Positions 11,026-22,390 of a DNA stretch of 64,000 bases are shown here, in pieces; within the stretch, counting starts at the first letter, position 1; each line of letters opens with the position of its first letter. Origin of the DNA: Verticillium longisporum (lineage: Eukaryota; Ascomycota; Sordariomycetes; Glomerellales; Plectosphaerellaceae). The DNA lies in assembly GCA_019188255.1 (NCBI GenBank), contig JAETXT010000012.1, forward strand, positions 186,001 through 250,000. Reading direction: 5' to 3'. The notes under the pieces are model-generated. The model made no database searches and was not told the DNA's origin. It saw only the letters and a list, made by a program, of their open reading frames with translations. The position numbers and the translations under genes are program-made.

Positions 11026-12531
11026 TCGAGACCGGTGGTTAAGAACAGAGGAGATCTTACGTCACCGCTAGATAGCACTGTAGCTGTATTCAAAGTAACC
11101 AGCCCTGGACAAGTTGGGTATCAAGCTTGCCTTTGAGGGTTATCTGGCGAGGGCTTGACTATATTGCCCGATGAAATAGACACTTTGCTATCGCCATCAT
11201 CTGGTAGAGCGGTGGCTGGCGTTCTCTCAATCCTCTCACAACTGCCCTACCTGTCCGGCGAAGTTGTGAGTCCGGTGGTTGGAAGGGAGGTTCATTATGG
11301 AAAAGCTGGAAGGAACGCCGCGAAACGAAGCGAATCTGTTTCCAAGCAACCCCCTAGCCATGCGTCGGGTAGATAGGACTGGCTTGTTTCTCTATAGGTC
11401 TGAAATATCCTTCACCCATTTCGACTGGTCAATGTACAGTTTTTACTTGCCATACAACGGCGGCTTCTGACAACTCCAGGCTTCTGACAGCTCCAATATT
11501 GCTTGGCCACATCCCAAAAAGAATGCCCTTCATCGTTCCCCACTCCGTAACCAATGGCTCTCTCATCTCGCATCCCGATTCGTTCACCGGCGACGGGACT
11601 ATACCCTCTCGAAATTTGAGTTTGATTGAAGTGCCAGAAGCCCCATGTAACTTGAAGCCTCCCTCATGAAGTCAACAATCCACGCCTCTGAGCTTCTCTA
11701 CAGTGTCTGGATTGGTGCTGAAGTGCGGCCATGTGACGTCGGAACAATTGGATCTAGGGCTGCGGCTCTTCTGCGACGGTCGAGCGATGCGGGAGGAGAC
11801 CACGCTGCTTCGCCAAATCTGTAGCTGTGGTGGAGTTGTCTGATACGATCTATGTAAGATAGCGGTGAAGGATTACACCGCAAAGGCTTTGGTACACTCT
11901 GCCACCGCTGTCGAGGAGTGCCGTTGAAATTTCGCTGAGTGGATTACGTGGATGAACTACATCGGCAGACCGTCGCCTTCTCTGGAACGAGACGGCAAGA
12001 AAGGAATTGCCGGCTCTATCGTACTTCAGGGTTGTACATAGATATTTGCTTACTCGCGAGCAAATTGTATCAGGTCTGACTGTCTTAACCCCTTCCTGCC
12101 TATTCGCACTCAAATTCCTGCAATGTCTGATTCACTTTTTCCGAGTTCGTGACAGACGCTATATTTGGCTTTGTGGTACTAAGTTCCCCTTCGTTCTTTT
12201 CTTAAGTCTCGGAGAGCCTCCTTCTGACAGCTTTACCTTTGCTTGATCTTCAACCTTCATTGACGGGCTCTTGAATGTACCAGTCTTACCTGGTCTCGGT
12301 AGTTTTCTTAAGTTGGTTTCAACAGCACACGTCTTGGTCCGCGCCTTCTTCCTTCCCGTTCTCTCATTTCCCTCCTGTTCTTTCACTTTTATACACTTCT
12401 TCTTCCTCTCTTTCTTACCCTTCGTGTCGTCGAGCACTCGTGACGTATCTTTCAATGGTTTGCTATCACCACAGTTCTTTGTCGCTAAAGGTGTTTTGCA
12501 TCCCGGTAAGGCACCCCCAGGAACAGTGTTG
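11026..12531. other. No supportable gene
   Basis: Downstream of the ankyrin gene. Frames here are short and low-complexity, for example the Lys-rich/Phe-rich mirror frames at 12159-12558. A strongly pyrimidine-rich tract covers about 12330-12430. I see nothing recognisable. Confidence 0.4.
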
Positions 12532-13244
12532 TTATGGCTCACCTGTACCTTCCATTAGCGGTATAGTGCGGAAGATCACCCGGGAAGACTCAACCTGTGA
12601 GGCCTTGATCTGCCTCCAGCGAGTGTTAGCCACACTCAGCCTCCCAAACCTTTCCTTCCATACCTCGGCCTCATCCACTGGCCACATTTGGTAGGCGAAG
12701 TCAGCAGCTTCGGGTACGGCCGGATGGACTACTTCAATCCGCCGCACATTGCAACCCCCAGTCTTCCCTGTGATAATAGGTTCCTCAATCGTCTGATAAA
12801 AGGTTGCCCCGAAAGGGTTGAATCTGACCGGCGGTGGATGCAACAGCACCGTGACCACATCGCAACCAGAAATATACCAAGCGAAGGCGGCCGATGCTCC
12901 GTGGACATACTTTGACCATGCTTTTTTGTTTTACGGTGCTGAAGGCATTGTGGATGCTTGGGGTTCATCAATGGGCCCATTGCCGTCGTCAACGTCTGCA
13001 TGTGATGATCGTCGGCCCACCTTTGTGCCTGGCTTTGGTCCATCCCACTCCACAAGACCTGTCGACGCCGGGGGCAAGCCTGTTGAAATTGCCGACGAAC
13101 CTGTGCTTCCTCCTCAGACGTGAGATACTGCCGCAAGACCTTCTCAACATCTGGTGGAGGCTGCCGTTCCCTATTGAGGGTTTTGTGCGGGCCAATCGGC
13201 CAATTTGTTGATGGACCAGCCATGCCTGTGGCATTCCGAATCAC
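12532..13244 (-). pseudogene. Conserved-looking fungal hypothetical protein with one frameshift
   Basis: Two overlapping minus-strand frames form one protein. The upstream frame (13244 downward) gives a Gln-rich helical part with EEEAQVRRQFQQACPRRR and WADDHHMQTLTTAMGPLM. The downstream frame (ending 12532) gives KYVHGASAAFAWYISGCDVV, TVLLHPPPVRFNPFGATFYQ and a C-terminal MWPVDEAEVWKERFGRLS. The frames meet at a run of six T on the plus strand (12922-12927). One extra base there would join them without loss. The pattern of Trp, Gly and Pro motifs resembles an uncharacterised protein family I associate with repeat-rich fungal genomes. No catalytic motif is visible. This may be a pseudogene or a homopolymer sequencing error. 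MAGPSTNW at 13223 is an alternative start. Confidence 0.55.
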
Positions 13245-15821
13245 GAAAGAAATGCAAGACCACCTGCGAACGATGAGGATTCGCTAGCTTTATAGCGAAG
13301 CGTGGTAACACACTAGAGCCATCTATCACTATCACCCTACTAGTTGTATTAGCTCCCTAATTGATACGTCAACGTGACGTCACCATGGCACTCTCTTCCC
13401 TCTACATAAAAAGATTTTCTGCGTCAAGTAGCTTTTGGCTAAAAAGGCACTATTGAGTATTGAGTATTGATACAGTATGGCCGCTTCTTGTGTTTTGTGG
13501 TCTCATTCGTATCCTACCTCTCGCTCAGCTTCTCGTGGGGTGTGTTGTGTCCAAGTTGCTCAGTGACTTAAGTCGAGCGAGTGCCTCATTTTAGACGCAG
13601 AGGTCCCTTAGCAAGATCCCAAAACTGGTCCCTACTCAAGGCCGCCGTCGGTATCCACCTCGATGATGATTTCTGTGTGTCGCGCACTAAGTGACTGCTT
13701 TCTTCCTTGAAAAATGAGGATCTTTCCGCCGGACTCACAGACTCGGCAGGAACGGCAAAGCGTCATAGAGGGACGGGCACTGTCTCGCCATGTTTTCAGT
13801 TGCACTGGCATCTAGAATTCTGGCACGGGTGGCTTCTCCGTCTTCACATTCCTGCTAGAGGATTGAGAGGGAGGCTCTCGGGTGAGATATCAATTGACTG
13901 CTGCTTCTTACCTTCTGCGACGCCTCGGGCAGTTGAGGGGCATTCGAGACCATCTTACACGCGATCCTGTCGCTCGGTGATTTGTCGTGTGACGGATCGG
14001 ATATGTTTGTCTGCAAGTTGCCGTTCATGCGCGCGTTTGAGCTTGCATTAGGCATGGTACCACGCCTTTCTTTCTAGCTCTGCTCGTACTCGGCGCACGA
14101 CACGTCTTCGTCTGACTTGCCTACCACTTTCCTCATCTTAGCCATGTAGGCCTTGGCATCTTGACCCATCTAGTCCTCTTTACTCATCTAGTCCTCTTTA
14201 CTCATCTAGTCCTCTTTACTCATCTAGTCCTCTTTACTCATCTAGTCCTCTTTACCCATCTAGTCGTCATGGGCCAAGAGATTTCTTAGGCGCGTTGGGT
14301 CAGCAGGGCCTCTGTCCTTCCAAACCAGCTCATGTACAGACAGCCCCGGATCATCAGAAACGCAGGCGCGTTTCGTGTGAGATGCGACCAATCACTGCCA
14401 TCGTGGCGGTGAAAGGAAGCCGGCGTGTGATTTTCCACATCCCCAACTCTTCACCTTTGTTGCCACTATATGACTTACCTGACAAAAACCCTGATTTAGG
14501 TCAGGGAGCCGGCAGGCTGCGCTTTCCAAAGCGGACCCAAATACCCAACCTTCGCCTGAAACAGCCTCCTATGCTGTTCATAAGCCAATCTGCCGGCCGC
14601 GATTGCCCAGGGATATCGAGCCGCGGGCCAATTTACAAGACGCGACGTGAGCAATGTGCCCGACCCTCCACACCCAGGAAACACTATCTTGCGTTTTCAC
14701 CGCGTTCACTTCATAGGAAACGTCCCCGACCGCTCATATTACCCACAGACTGAATGTGAGGTATCGCCGCAGCTTTTTGTTCCTTGTCGTCGCTCAGATC
14801 ATCGTTTCTCTCAGCATGGGCATTTGCGTTTGGCACCCCGGCCCTGATTGATAGCGATGGCTGTCTGATGTTTGCAGACGGGTCGGTAGTGCTCTGCAGC
14901 ATGATAGGACAGGTAAGGTTTCCTCAGTCCAGTGAAATTTCGTACAGCTTACAACATGGAGAGGGAGGCTCCTGGCACCTATTTCAACGATCTTCTTGCC
15001 CAGAACCCTTAGCGTGCGCTTTGAGTTCTCTGCTCTTGTACTTTCCCTTGGGCCTTATTCTGGTGAGCAGATGCCCGACCACCGGGACTATCATGCTCTC
15101 CCCTGGTGCCGGCTTGTTCCGCGTCGAGATGGCCTGCGAATGGTCGTTGTTCACATAGGAGAAAAGAAGCTCCGGAGGGAGACCGGGCAGTAACACATTA
15201 GGTAATACACCCAAAGTTTGCTAGATGCTAGGCCATCTCTCAATACAGATCATATCGACTCCCGGCTTGGTCGTGGCTTGCGCTGTGACAAGTGCCCAAG
15301 CCGATGCCTGGAACATTCCCCTCTTGGCTGAACTCAACATATCCTCAGTAAGCACAACGAACTGCTAGAAGGACCATGCTAACATATGAGATCATGGCAG
15401 ATGTAGGGCCTTGAGAACTTGTCGCTCAGATACAAGGTCAGTTAATTTGATCACTGTCCTCGAGAAGAAATGTACCTATAAGCACTGGAATGTCCGCTTT
15501 GATGTACTTGTGCATTCTGTCGATCCTGACGTCCGCTTCGCATGGCTAATTTTCCTGGATCACTTGTCGTTGCCACGTTACCCTACCTTGGAGTTTGCCT
15601 ATCCCAGTCCAAGTGGTATCATCCTCGCTAGATTAGTGCCTTGGTTATGACATGGAGCGGAATGGGATTATGCGAGGGCCGGAGCACAGTAGGTACTGTG
15701 GCCATTAAGTTCATTTCTGGCTTGCCGTTTTGATTGGTCACAGTGTTCCTGCCAAAGCTTCCTCCAGTAGTCCTCATGTAAGCGGCTAATCGCAGGATCA
15801 ACCACATCGATGCTAATCTAT
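13245..15821. other. Long region without a supportable gene
   Basis: Contains the 18-bp minisatellite at 14167-14270 and short ATTGAGT and ATCT microsatellites (near 13454 and 15814). Frames of 100-150 codons (for example 13707-14051, 14295-14753) lack domains and overlap others on the opposite strand. No tRNA or transposon terminus was recognised. Confidence 0.4.
14167..14270 (+). repeat. 18-bp minisatellite, 5 full copies plus a partial
   Basis: The unit CATCTAGTCCTCTTTACT is repeated at 14167, 14185, 14203, 14221 and 14239. The fifth copy ends in CCC instead of CT, and a degraded sixth copy follows (CATCTAGTCGTCAT). The 18-bp period keeps a reading frame, but no ORF uses it convincingly. 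Copy number is likely to vary between isolates. Confidence 0.9.
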
Positions 15822-17679
15822 CTATCTATCAATTCGTCCCTTGAGTTTTGTACAATAGTACACTTCCAGAGACCCCTGCGTCCGGCCTGGGTGAGACCGA
15901 GTGAACAGTTCATGGATCTTGGCCCAAGATAACTGTTCAACCTCCTTGAGCCTAATCAGATAGTTGACTTCATCCTTTGTGAATGGTCTGCCCGAACTGT
16001 TTGCATGTTTCTTTCCGTGCCGTTTCCCACGAGGACATGAAAAGGGTCGTGTCTCCGCCATACCATTATTCCGGCGCCGGTCTACTTGCGGGTCCCATGA
16101 AAACTGCAGCTGAAATGTCGCCACACCATTCACTGTTACGCGCTTCAGAGAGACGCCCTCTAATGGCCACTCCTCAAACCTGGCAACACACGCTTTATCG
16201 ACAGAGTTTCGGTCAGACGATTGACGCGTGGATAATGGCGGGGTAGCAATACCAGAAGTTCGGACATCTTCCGCACCACGGCTGTACCAGGGGCCGCCGA
16301 CAGCCTTGAAGAGTGTCGCAAGCTTCGACGTTGGGCGGCGGCTGTCTGTGGAGGAGATGCCTTGCGACGTTTCGGGGACGGCATGTCAATTTCGTCCAGC
16401 CCGCTGTCGCTCCTTTCTTCGGTGCTGTTTATCGACCTTGCCGTATAGCTTTCGTCGCTGCCGCTTCCGTCTAACGAGGAAGGACCAATGTTGGATTCGG
16501 AATTCTGGTTCGCTTCATGCTGAATATAGGCGTCTAGTGCATTGCTCGATGTAGAGCGGAGACGTGCACTTCGTCGCTAGGAGAATCGATGGGCTGACAG
16601 TGTACGCCGCGATCGCTTAACGCTAAGCGGTAAAGGGGGCCCCCGGGTCAGCCGTCGCTGCCGCGGTGGGGTGGAGGTTGCAGTCACGACTGCTGTGTCA
16701 CCTGGCGATGTGCAGGTGTCCATCACTGTGTTTTTGAGGCAAAGTAAGCGTTGCTGGTTGAGTTGGGACAGCTGGCATATTTATGAGCTCGCCCTGTGTC
16801 TTGTAGGTCGCGATGGACCAACTGTACTCCCTCGCAGGTCGTCGGGGACAGCTGGTACGAAAGGGAAGGGGCAAGCAGAGACGCTGCTGAGCCTGCAAGG
16901 CCTTCAGTTGGGTCGATTGTCGTTGTAACGATAATCTGGTCCAAAGGCTCTGCACGCAAGGGTGAAGGCGATAGTGTCCGCTCCGGACCTTCCGCATCTG
17001 ACCCATCGGAGCTGGCTTGAGACACATAGCTAGAAGAATCTTGGGAGCCTCCAGTATGTGGCAGCGAGGGTTGAAGGACGTCATAAGCAGGACTTGAGAC
17101 CAGCTCCGAGGGAGTTCGGACCCGTCCCATGTCATGGTCGTCCTCGGAGGCAGAGGCACCGGGGGCGGGAAGAAGGGCTGGCAGAACTAGAGACGATGGT
17201 GCTTGTAGAGTGCAATATGTCGAAGAGTCTCCGTCCCCTGCGAATACGACATTGTCTCTTGCTTTCTCAGGATGTTGTGAGAACGCCTCGATGTGGTGAG
17301 GGTCAACAACAGGGCCGCATATCGAGTCAGCCCGAAAGTTCGAGACCGATCGTGAGCTAAGAATACCACCTTCATCGGCAGTCGACGGCTGCCTCTCGGG
17401 CACAGGTGCCGGAATGTCTCGGGCGTTTCCATCGCCGTCGTCGTCATCACAACCGTCGTCATCCGATATTACAATGGCGTTCTCGTCAGCCGGCTGGTGG
17501 CTGCGTAGTCTTTGTCGTTCGGCGCGCTCATCGGGCATAGAGAGAGCTTCGTTTCTCGGCAGCTTGCAAACTGATCGTCTCAGACTGTCCGGCGTCGTGA
17601 GATCTATGAAGGATGGTGCAGCCGCTGAGGGCTGGTAGGAGGGCTGGTAGAATTCAATACGATCAAGGCTGATTTGCAT
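15822..17679 (-). pseudogene. Myb/SANT-domain fungal protein gene, several frame lesions
   Basis: The start MQISLDRIEFYQPSYQPS at 17679 is followed by FIDLTTPDS and an acidic VISDDDG region. The middle is long and Ser/Pro-rich, then comes MPSPKRRK (16384), a basic nuclear-localisation-like stretch. The segment RFEEWPLEGVSLKR VTVNG lies near 16185. The C-terminus RPFTKDEVNYLIRLKEVE, then WAKIHELF and GSLEVYYCTKLKG, is a Myb/SANT-type DNA-binding helix set. I know this architecture from uncharacterised fungal nuclear proteins. Lesions: frame change(s) around 16715-16800 and an in-frame TAG at 16577-16579. A missing base in the run of four G at 16240-16243 also breaks the frame. Unrecognised introns could explain one of these, but not all. 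Probably a decayed DNA-binding protein gene. Confidence 0.6.
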
Positions 17680-19404
17680 GGCCGTGAAACTTGAAATCGC
17701 AAGAGCGATACGATGAATGCGTGGCGAGTGAATCACGAGTATGGTGAGGACGGCACAGAGAGAAGCCTGCGGTTGTATTTTTATAGATAAACCCGCTGTT
17801 ACGCAGGTACTCCCAAAGGCCTGTTTTCCAACACTGCAGCACACTTCATGACCTTCTCATAGGGAAGGTTGACTCAATGATCAGAAGGTTACTTCAACCC
17901 AGGCCCCTGAAGGACGACCTGCCTAACCGTTGCATCGCCACCCTTAACGGTAGTCTTGCATGAGTTATCACATCCTCCACTTTCGTCTTCCAATAACGTC
18001 GACAGACATCGTACGACTCTCGGACTCGCCGCTCTCCGCGAGGCACCAGGTGACCAGCCACGTCAAGGTTTAAAGTGTACTCCGTCGTGCGAAGTGAGAC
18101 ATTGCTGGCCAGCCGCATCCCCTTCGTCCGAGTTGGGAAGGAAATAAACCACTCAGTTGTCCGAGCGCTTCTTGATCGGATGACACGACGACGCCCGGAT
18201 GAAAGGCTTGGAGGCCTCACCGGTCTGAAAGCGAAACGCACCAGCGTGCCCCGTCCTTCCGAAACTCCCAAGACCCATCGATCGTATTGGTGGGCACGAA
18301 GCTGGGGCGGTCGCCAAGTTCCGCCAAGGTGCCGCCGTAAAGGTATCTTGCCCCTTTTGCCTGCATGAAAATCAAATGTCATGAGGAATGGCGGTGAGTC
18401 GGAGTAATGAGCTGATTCGTCCGATCGCAACATTTCGTGACCGGTGACCGCGGCAAGCGAGGAGTCAGGGGTATCGCAACGCGGAAGTGATCGCTCAAGG
18501 AATTGGCAGCTGAGCAGCCATGCATGGAACTAGCCTCAGGCCCGTTGCAAGGGTGAGAGATAGGAGGGACACGCTGGCTGGGAGTTCACCGCGAGAACCG
18601 GGAACGGCGACTGGGCTTTGGGCGTGCGAGGCCAGTTGGGCGAGGGCCAGCGAACATTGTGAATTGTCGCCGAAGCTGAGACCAAAGCTCCATCGCGTGA
18701 CAGAAAGACTGGTCGAGATGGCTGTCGAGGACTTGCAACGAGGACGCGGCCAGGTCGGGGAAGCCGGGCGTGGTGCCAGGCTAGGCAGGCAGCAGCATGA
18801 CAGTGGAGATGAAAAGGGGGAGGGGGCTGAGCCGACGAAAACAAGGAAGGCGAGCTAGTAGCTTAGAACTGGGCGACGGCGGGAAGGAGGTGAGGAGGTA
18901 ACATGTACTGGCGACGACGTGCGGACGGGGGACGGCCTACTTATAGTAAACGCATCAAGGGGCCCGTGCACGGGAGACGGATGGCCACAGGCTCAGCGCC
19001 GCCGACGTGGCGCGATGCCTGTTTGGGCGTGCCGCCAAACCCGGTGGGGAAGGCAGCGACTTCGCTATTACCATCCCAACGGACAAGCGTGTCTACTTGA
19101 CGGCGTGGGTGTCTATGTCTGTTGGCGCGAAAAAGGCGCGAAAAGGCTCGAGCGCTTGACCAGCGGGTCAATTGCATATCGATGATTAATTCTGTTCTGT
19201 ACACGGATACGGGTCCCACACAGCACAGAGGCCTAAAGTAGCAAGCCGCCATGAGAATCCCAATACACAGCCAAGCGCCTGGCAGGCGGTCAGCCCCCAA
19301 AAAGCCAGTGAGAGATAGACAACCATGCGCGAAGCTGCATAACCCAGCGAGCTAGCGGCACCAGCGCACGCCGTTGATTCGCACACATTGAACGCGGCGC
19401 TTGC
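17680..19404. other. No well-supported gene
   Basis: A minus-strand frame of 179 codons (17894-18433) and mirror frames at 18520-18858 are present. They are Arg-rich, without domains, and typical of chance ORFs in GC-rich DNA. The stretch leads up to the left edge of the 19.4-27.5 kb module array at about 19405. Confidence 0.4.
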
Positions 19405-19562
19405 ATTTCATTGGTGTCCCAGTCGCTTACGCTCCTTTACATACTTTCAAAAAGTGAAGCTATTAACATTACATCACTTCACATTAATTGACAATTTCAA
19501 CAAGTTTTCCATTTATCTTTTATCCTAAGGAAGCACAGCTGACTCAGTCGTTTCACTCCTTC

Positions 19563-19583
19563 GTACGGGGCTTCGCCCCATAC
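19563..19583 (-). repeat. GC palindrome of module M1
   Basis: GTACGGGGCttcGCCCCATAC, a 9-bp-arm hairpin. It is preceded on the plus strand by GACTCAGTCGTTTCACTCCT, the reverse complement of the tail found after the M2 and M4 palindromes. Confidence 0.85.
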
Positions 19584-19697
19584 CCATTAATCAGAACTGT
19601 ATAGTTAGGAGAAAGAAGAAGTCTAACTAAAAGAATACTTCTTAAGAGAAAAGTGAAGCTATTCCCAACTCACTTGCCTTCACGACAGTCACTTCCA

Positions 19698-20408
19698 TCA
19701 AGGTTTCCTCCAATTACTCCAATCAAGACCTCCTGTTATAACACACATATCAACTGGGTTTCCTCCCACTACCTCACGGTTCCAGTCCTTCAAATAACTC
19801 TTCTCCTCCTCTTTCGTACCAAATCCGAGTGGCGTAAACACAACCCGTGGAACACACATTTCTGCCCTCTTCACAGATTTGTCGACCACCAAGTCTCCCC
19901 ACTCAATATCTTGCCCATACAAGTTACCAATGGAGGAAAGAAAAAATAGTTTCCAACCGCCATACGCTTCTCTCCGGTCTTCTTCACAGCAAGGTGAACA
20001 CCAAACAACATGTTCATCCTCATTAAACGGTGTCCCATCCACCGATATCGCGCCGAAGATATCACTTACAACACCACCCCATGGTTTGTCCAACAGCATC
20101 ATCACTGTGCACAATATTCCTTCTTCATCACTCCGACGCCGTCGAAATGAACCAAACAAACGGCAACTCACGCCTTCAACTCGCTTTCGCACCGCTTCCT
20201 CCAAGTGTTCCCACAACGGCTGCTCTTCCAGTTCCCACTGTGCCACGAAGAACCGACGACACCAAAGTCCTCCATCCGGTTCGGTCTTACACCCAGGATT
20301 CCAGTGAACAAAAGAGTCACCAACAATCTCTTGTCTTGCCGAAGTCCCCTCAGCTACTAAGCAGCCAACACCGCAAGAACAATCACAATCACTCCCAGTG
20401 AGAGACAT
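19698..20408 (-). CDS. Module M1 ORF, uncharacterised 236-aa protein
   Basis: The longest intact ORF of the array. It begins MSLTGSDCDCSCGVGC (a CXCXC cluster) and contains LWCRRFFVAQWELEEQP, GGVVSDIFGAISVDGTPF, a CSPCCEEDRRE segment and LSSIGNLYGQDIEWGDL. It ends with VPRVVFTPLGFGTKEEEKSY. Parts can be aligned by eye with the M2 protein: GG-x4-IGSIMVNDGS matches GGVVSDIFGAISVDGT, and SEGDLNPLGEIDW matches SIGNLYGQDIEW. RRFFVAQW also matches RFFYGAW of M4. There is no signal peptide in this frame. An overlapping upstream ATG (near 20438) opens a hydrophobic peptide MSRRRLVSSVITLGCLSLGV that stops after ~30 residues, so an alternative N-terminus through splicing is possible. No known fold or catalytic motif is recognised. 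Confidence 0.55.
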   Translation of the reverse strand: MSLTGSDCDCSCGVGCLVAEGTSARQEIVGDSFVHWNPGCKTEPDGGLWCRRFFVAQWELEEQPLWEHLEEAVRKRVEGVSCRLFGSFRRRRSDEEGILCTVMMLLDKPWGGVVSDIFGAISVDGTPFNEDEHVVWCSPCCEEDRREAYGGWKLFFLSSIGNLYGQDIEWGDLVVDKSVKRAEMCVPRVVFTPLGFGTKEEEKSYLKDWNREVVGGNPVDMCVITGGLDWSNWRKP

Positions 20409-20570
20409 CCCAACGTTATCACCGATGAAACCAAACGTCGTCGACTCATTGAACCCACTAAAAGCAGACCACTGGTCTCTCCGACTCGTCGACTAGAAAG
20501 GGTTCAACCGAAGACAGAAGAGAAAGAAGAGAAGAACACAAGCCTGCGTGCTTTCCTTGCCCGAAAAGAA

Positions 20571-20623
20571 GGGGGGCACCACCCCCTTCATATACCCAAA
20601 GAGTATCCACAAAATGTACGACT
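20571..20623 (-). promoter_or_regulatory. Module M1 upstream motif with TATA-like box and GC hairpin
   Basis: On the minus strand GTCGTACATTTTGTGGATAC (20623-20603 region) is followed by TATATGA (20594-20588) and the hairpin GGGGGTGGTGCCCCC. The same order recurs in M3 and, without a clear TATA, in M4 and M5. This is probably the module promoter and transcript leader. Confidence 0.55.
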
Positions 20624-21091
20624 ACTGTCCACCAATCCTTTCCGTGTCTCCACACCACCTTTCCTGGTTCACCATTCGGTCTCTTCTTGGGGTCGCTTAC
20701 GCTCCCCATTACTCTCGGCCGTTCTCAGTCGCTAATGCTCCTATCCACTCATAGCCCCCCTCCTTCTTAATAATCGGTAGACGGAGGGTCCAAAATCCCT
20801 ATAATTTGTTATAAGATGGCCCATGGCCCATGACCCGACCCAGCAGATTAGTAAGGAGGGGATTGGAGGAATGGTGGAGGACAGGAGCTACAGGCGACTA
20901 AACGACTAAACGAGGGAGTGGTAACGAGGGAGTGTGCCTGAATGAATAACGAGGTAACGAGGGAATGACCCAGACAATGGAAAGGGATTGGATTGTTCTG
21001 GAAGAAGTGGAGTGAGGTAATATCCACTTAAAACGGAGTGTGGACGAATGGGACAGAGCTTTAACTGGGTGTAGGACGATTGGTCGTTAAT

Positions 21092-21113
21092 GGTCGTACG
21101 AAATGTGGATATC
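21092..21113 (+). promoter_or_regulatory. Module M2 upstream motif
   Basis: GTCGTACGAAATGTGGATAT, the conserved GTCGTAC-n5-GTGGATA element about 430 bp before the ORF. The TATA and GC hairpin seen in M1 and M3 are not clear here; a pyrimidine-rich stretch follows instead. Confidence 0.45.
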
Positions 21114-21524
21114 GAGTAAACCATGTGAGTGGTTCTTTTTTGTGTATGCAAGTGGAGTCTTGTTGGGTTCTCTTGGAGGGCATGCCTTGGGGCAAAAGGA
21201 TGGGAAGGGGACGGGTTCCCCTTCTTTCTTCGTTCTTTTTGTCTCTTACTTCTTCGCTTGTGCGATTCAGATTTCGTGAGAAAGGAAAATCAGAGACAGG
21301 GTTCTTTGTTAAGCCTGACCTACTGTTCTACGGGACGAAAGGATACCCGAGAGGGCTGCATTAAGAGGAAAAGACGTGGTAAGTCCAGTTAGGTTTATCT
21401 CGGGACGGTAGGTGTCGAAGAGGGTGGGCCGGGTTCGGGGTAGCCCGGTGAGTGACTGGGATGTTCGTGACAGTCTTGGCTGACCTGTTGGTGCTAGTCT
21501 CAGGTCGCATTACAGCTGGCCACT

Positions 21525-22049
21525 ATGTCGACCGGGCAGGGAAGTGTGGCGTCGGACGTGTCGTATGACGCAAGTCGTTCTGTATTACCGCCAGGATGCG
21601 TTTGTACCGTCACGGGGACTGGTGATGATTTTACTTGGTATTACAAGACGGTCTGTCCGGTAGATCCTGTGGATCATGCTGCCTACACAACTTTGTTTGG
21701 GAAAGTCATAAGTTTGGGACGCGGAATGGGTGGAGCACCTGGAATCGGGAGTATTATGGTGAATGACGGGTCGTCCGTAAGTGTACCCTTGGAGGGAGAT
21801 TTCTTGAGATATGGTGTACTGACTCTGTTTAGCGAAGGTAGCGTCTAGATCAATGGACTGTTCCATTAGGTTTTGGATTGTTGACAAGGTTGTGAACCTA
21901 TCGTGAGTCCTTTTTGATTAGGAGACTTGAATCCCTTGGGGGAGATTGATTGGATTACGTATGTACCCCGGCTTACAGTGTTGCATGTGATATTCTGTGG
22001 AAAGGAATGGAAGGATACTTGGAGGGTATTTGGTGAGTTTGAAAGATAG
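21525..22049 (+). CDS. Module M2 ORF, uncharacterised 146-aa protein (2 exons)
   Basis: Exon 1 is 21525-21837 and exon 2 is 21922-22049. The 84-nt intron has donor GTAGCG after GAAG and acceptor GATTAG, and splicing gives exactly 147 codons. The M4 gene has an intron at the same place with the same GAAG/GTAG edge, which supports the model. The protein contains PPGCVCTVTGTGDDFTWYYK, GGAPGIGSIMVNDGSSVS and EGDLNPLGEIDW. It ends VPRLTVLHVIFCGKEWKDTW RVFG. KEWKD is shared with M4 (YRKEWKDVFEE) and resembles the M1 end. The N-terminus is uncertain, because the leader upstream also has a GTAAGT donor at ~21380. No family is recognised. Confidence 0.5.
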
Positions 22050-22147
22050 TGGAGGTGTGTTCTGGGAATAGCCTCATTTTTGGAATGATACCACTTGGAG
22101 TTTCTTTGGACTCTTCTTTCCTCTCCACTATACAGTTCTGGAAATGG

Positions 22148-22168
22148 GTATGGGGCGTAGCCCCGTAC
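22148..22168 (+). repeat. GC palindrome of module M2
   Basis: GTATGGGGCgtaGCCCCGTAC, about 100 bp after the M2 stop codon, followed by GAAGGAGCATAGCGACTGAG. As RNA it could form a 3' hairpin, perhaps a processing or termination signal. Confidence 0.85.
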
Positions 22169-22274
22169 GAAGGAGCATAGCGACTGAGTCAGCTGTTGTA
22201 AAAGGAATGAAACAGATAAATTGTAAATGAAGTGAGCATTGACAATCAATAGTGCCAGTTGAGATACTGGCCAT

Positions 22275-22390
22275 GGCAGAGCGGAGCGATGTGAATGAAC
22301 GGAGTGAATGGGGGCAACCTGACTGGAAGGAGGGAAAGGAACGGAGTGAGTAAGCGGAGCGACCTTACCGAAGCGGAGCGAAAGGTGAAG
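22275..22390 (+). repeat. Iterated GGAGCGA/GGAGTGA block of M2
   Basis: Five copies of GCGGAGCGA or ACGGAGTGA at irregular spacing, next to TACTGGCCATGGCAGAG. The pattern is not a fixed-period tandem repeat. It resembles dispersed short motif families rather than a satellite. Confidence 0.7.

Larger units (their letters stand above)
19405..20790 (-). repeat. Module M1 of the ~1.7 kb array (inverted, 3'-truncated)
   Basis: Reads on the minus strand: upstream motif (20623-20603), ORF (20408-19698), then the palindrome at 19583-19563 and a CGTAGCGACTGAGTC-like tail. A GGAGCGTAAGCGACT relic lies near 19430. The iterated GGAGCGA block of other modules is missing, so the module is cut at about 19405, the left edge of the array. 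It is head-to-head with M2. Confidence 0.75.

Noticed and set aside
12159..12558. Mirror ORFs, Lys-rich on minus and Phe/Ser-rich on plus
   Set aside because: Arise from a pyrimidine-rich tract; no protein-like features.
17894..18433. 179-codon minus-strand ORF
   Set aside because: Arg/Ser-rich without domain, in GC-rich DNA with competing frames on the other strand; probably chance.
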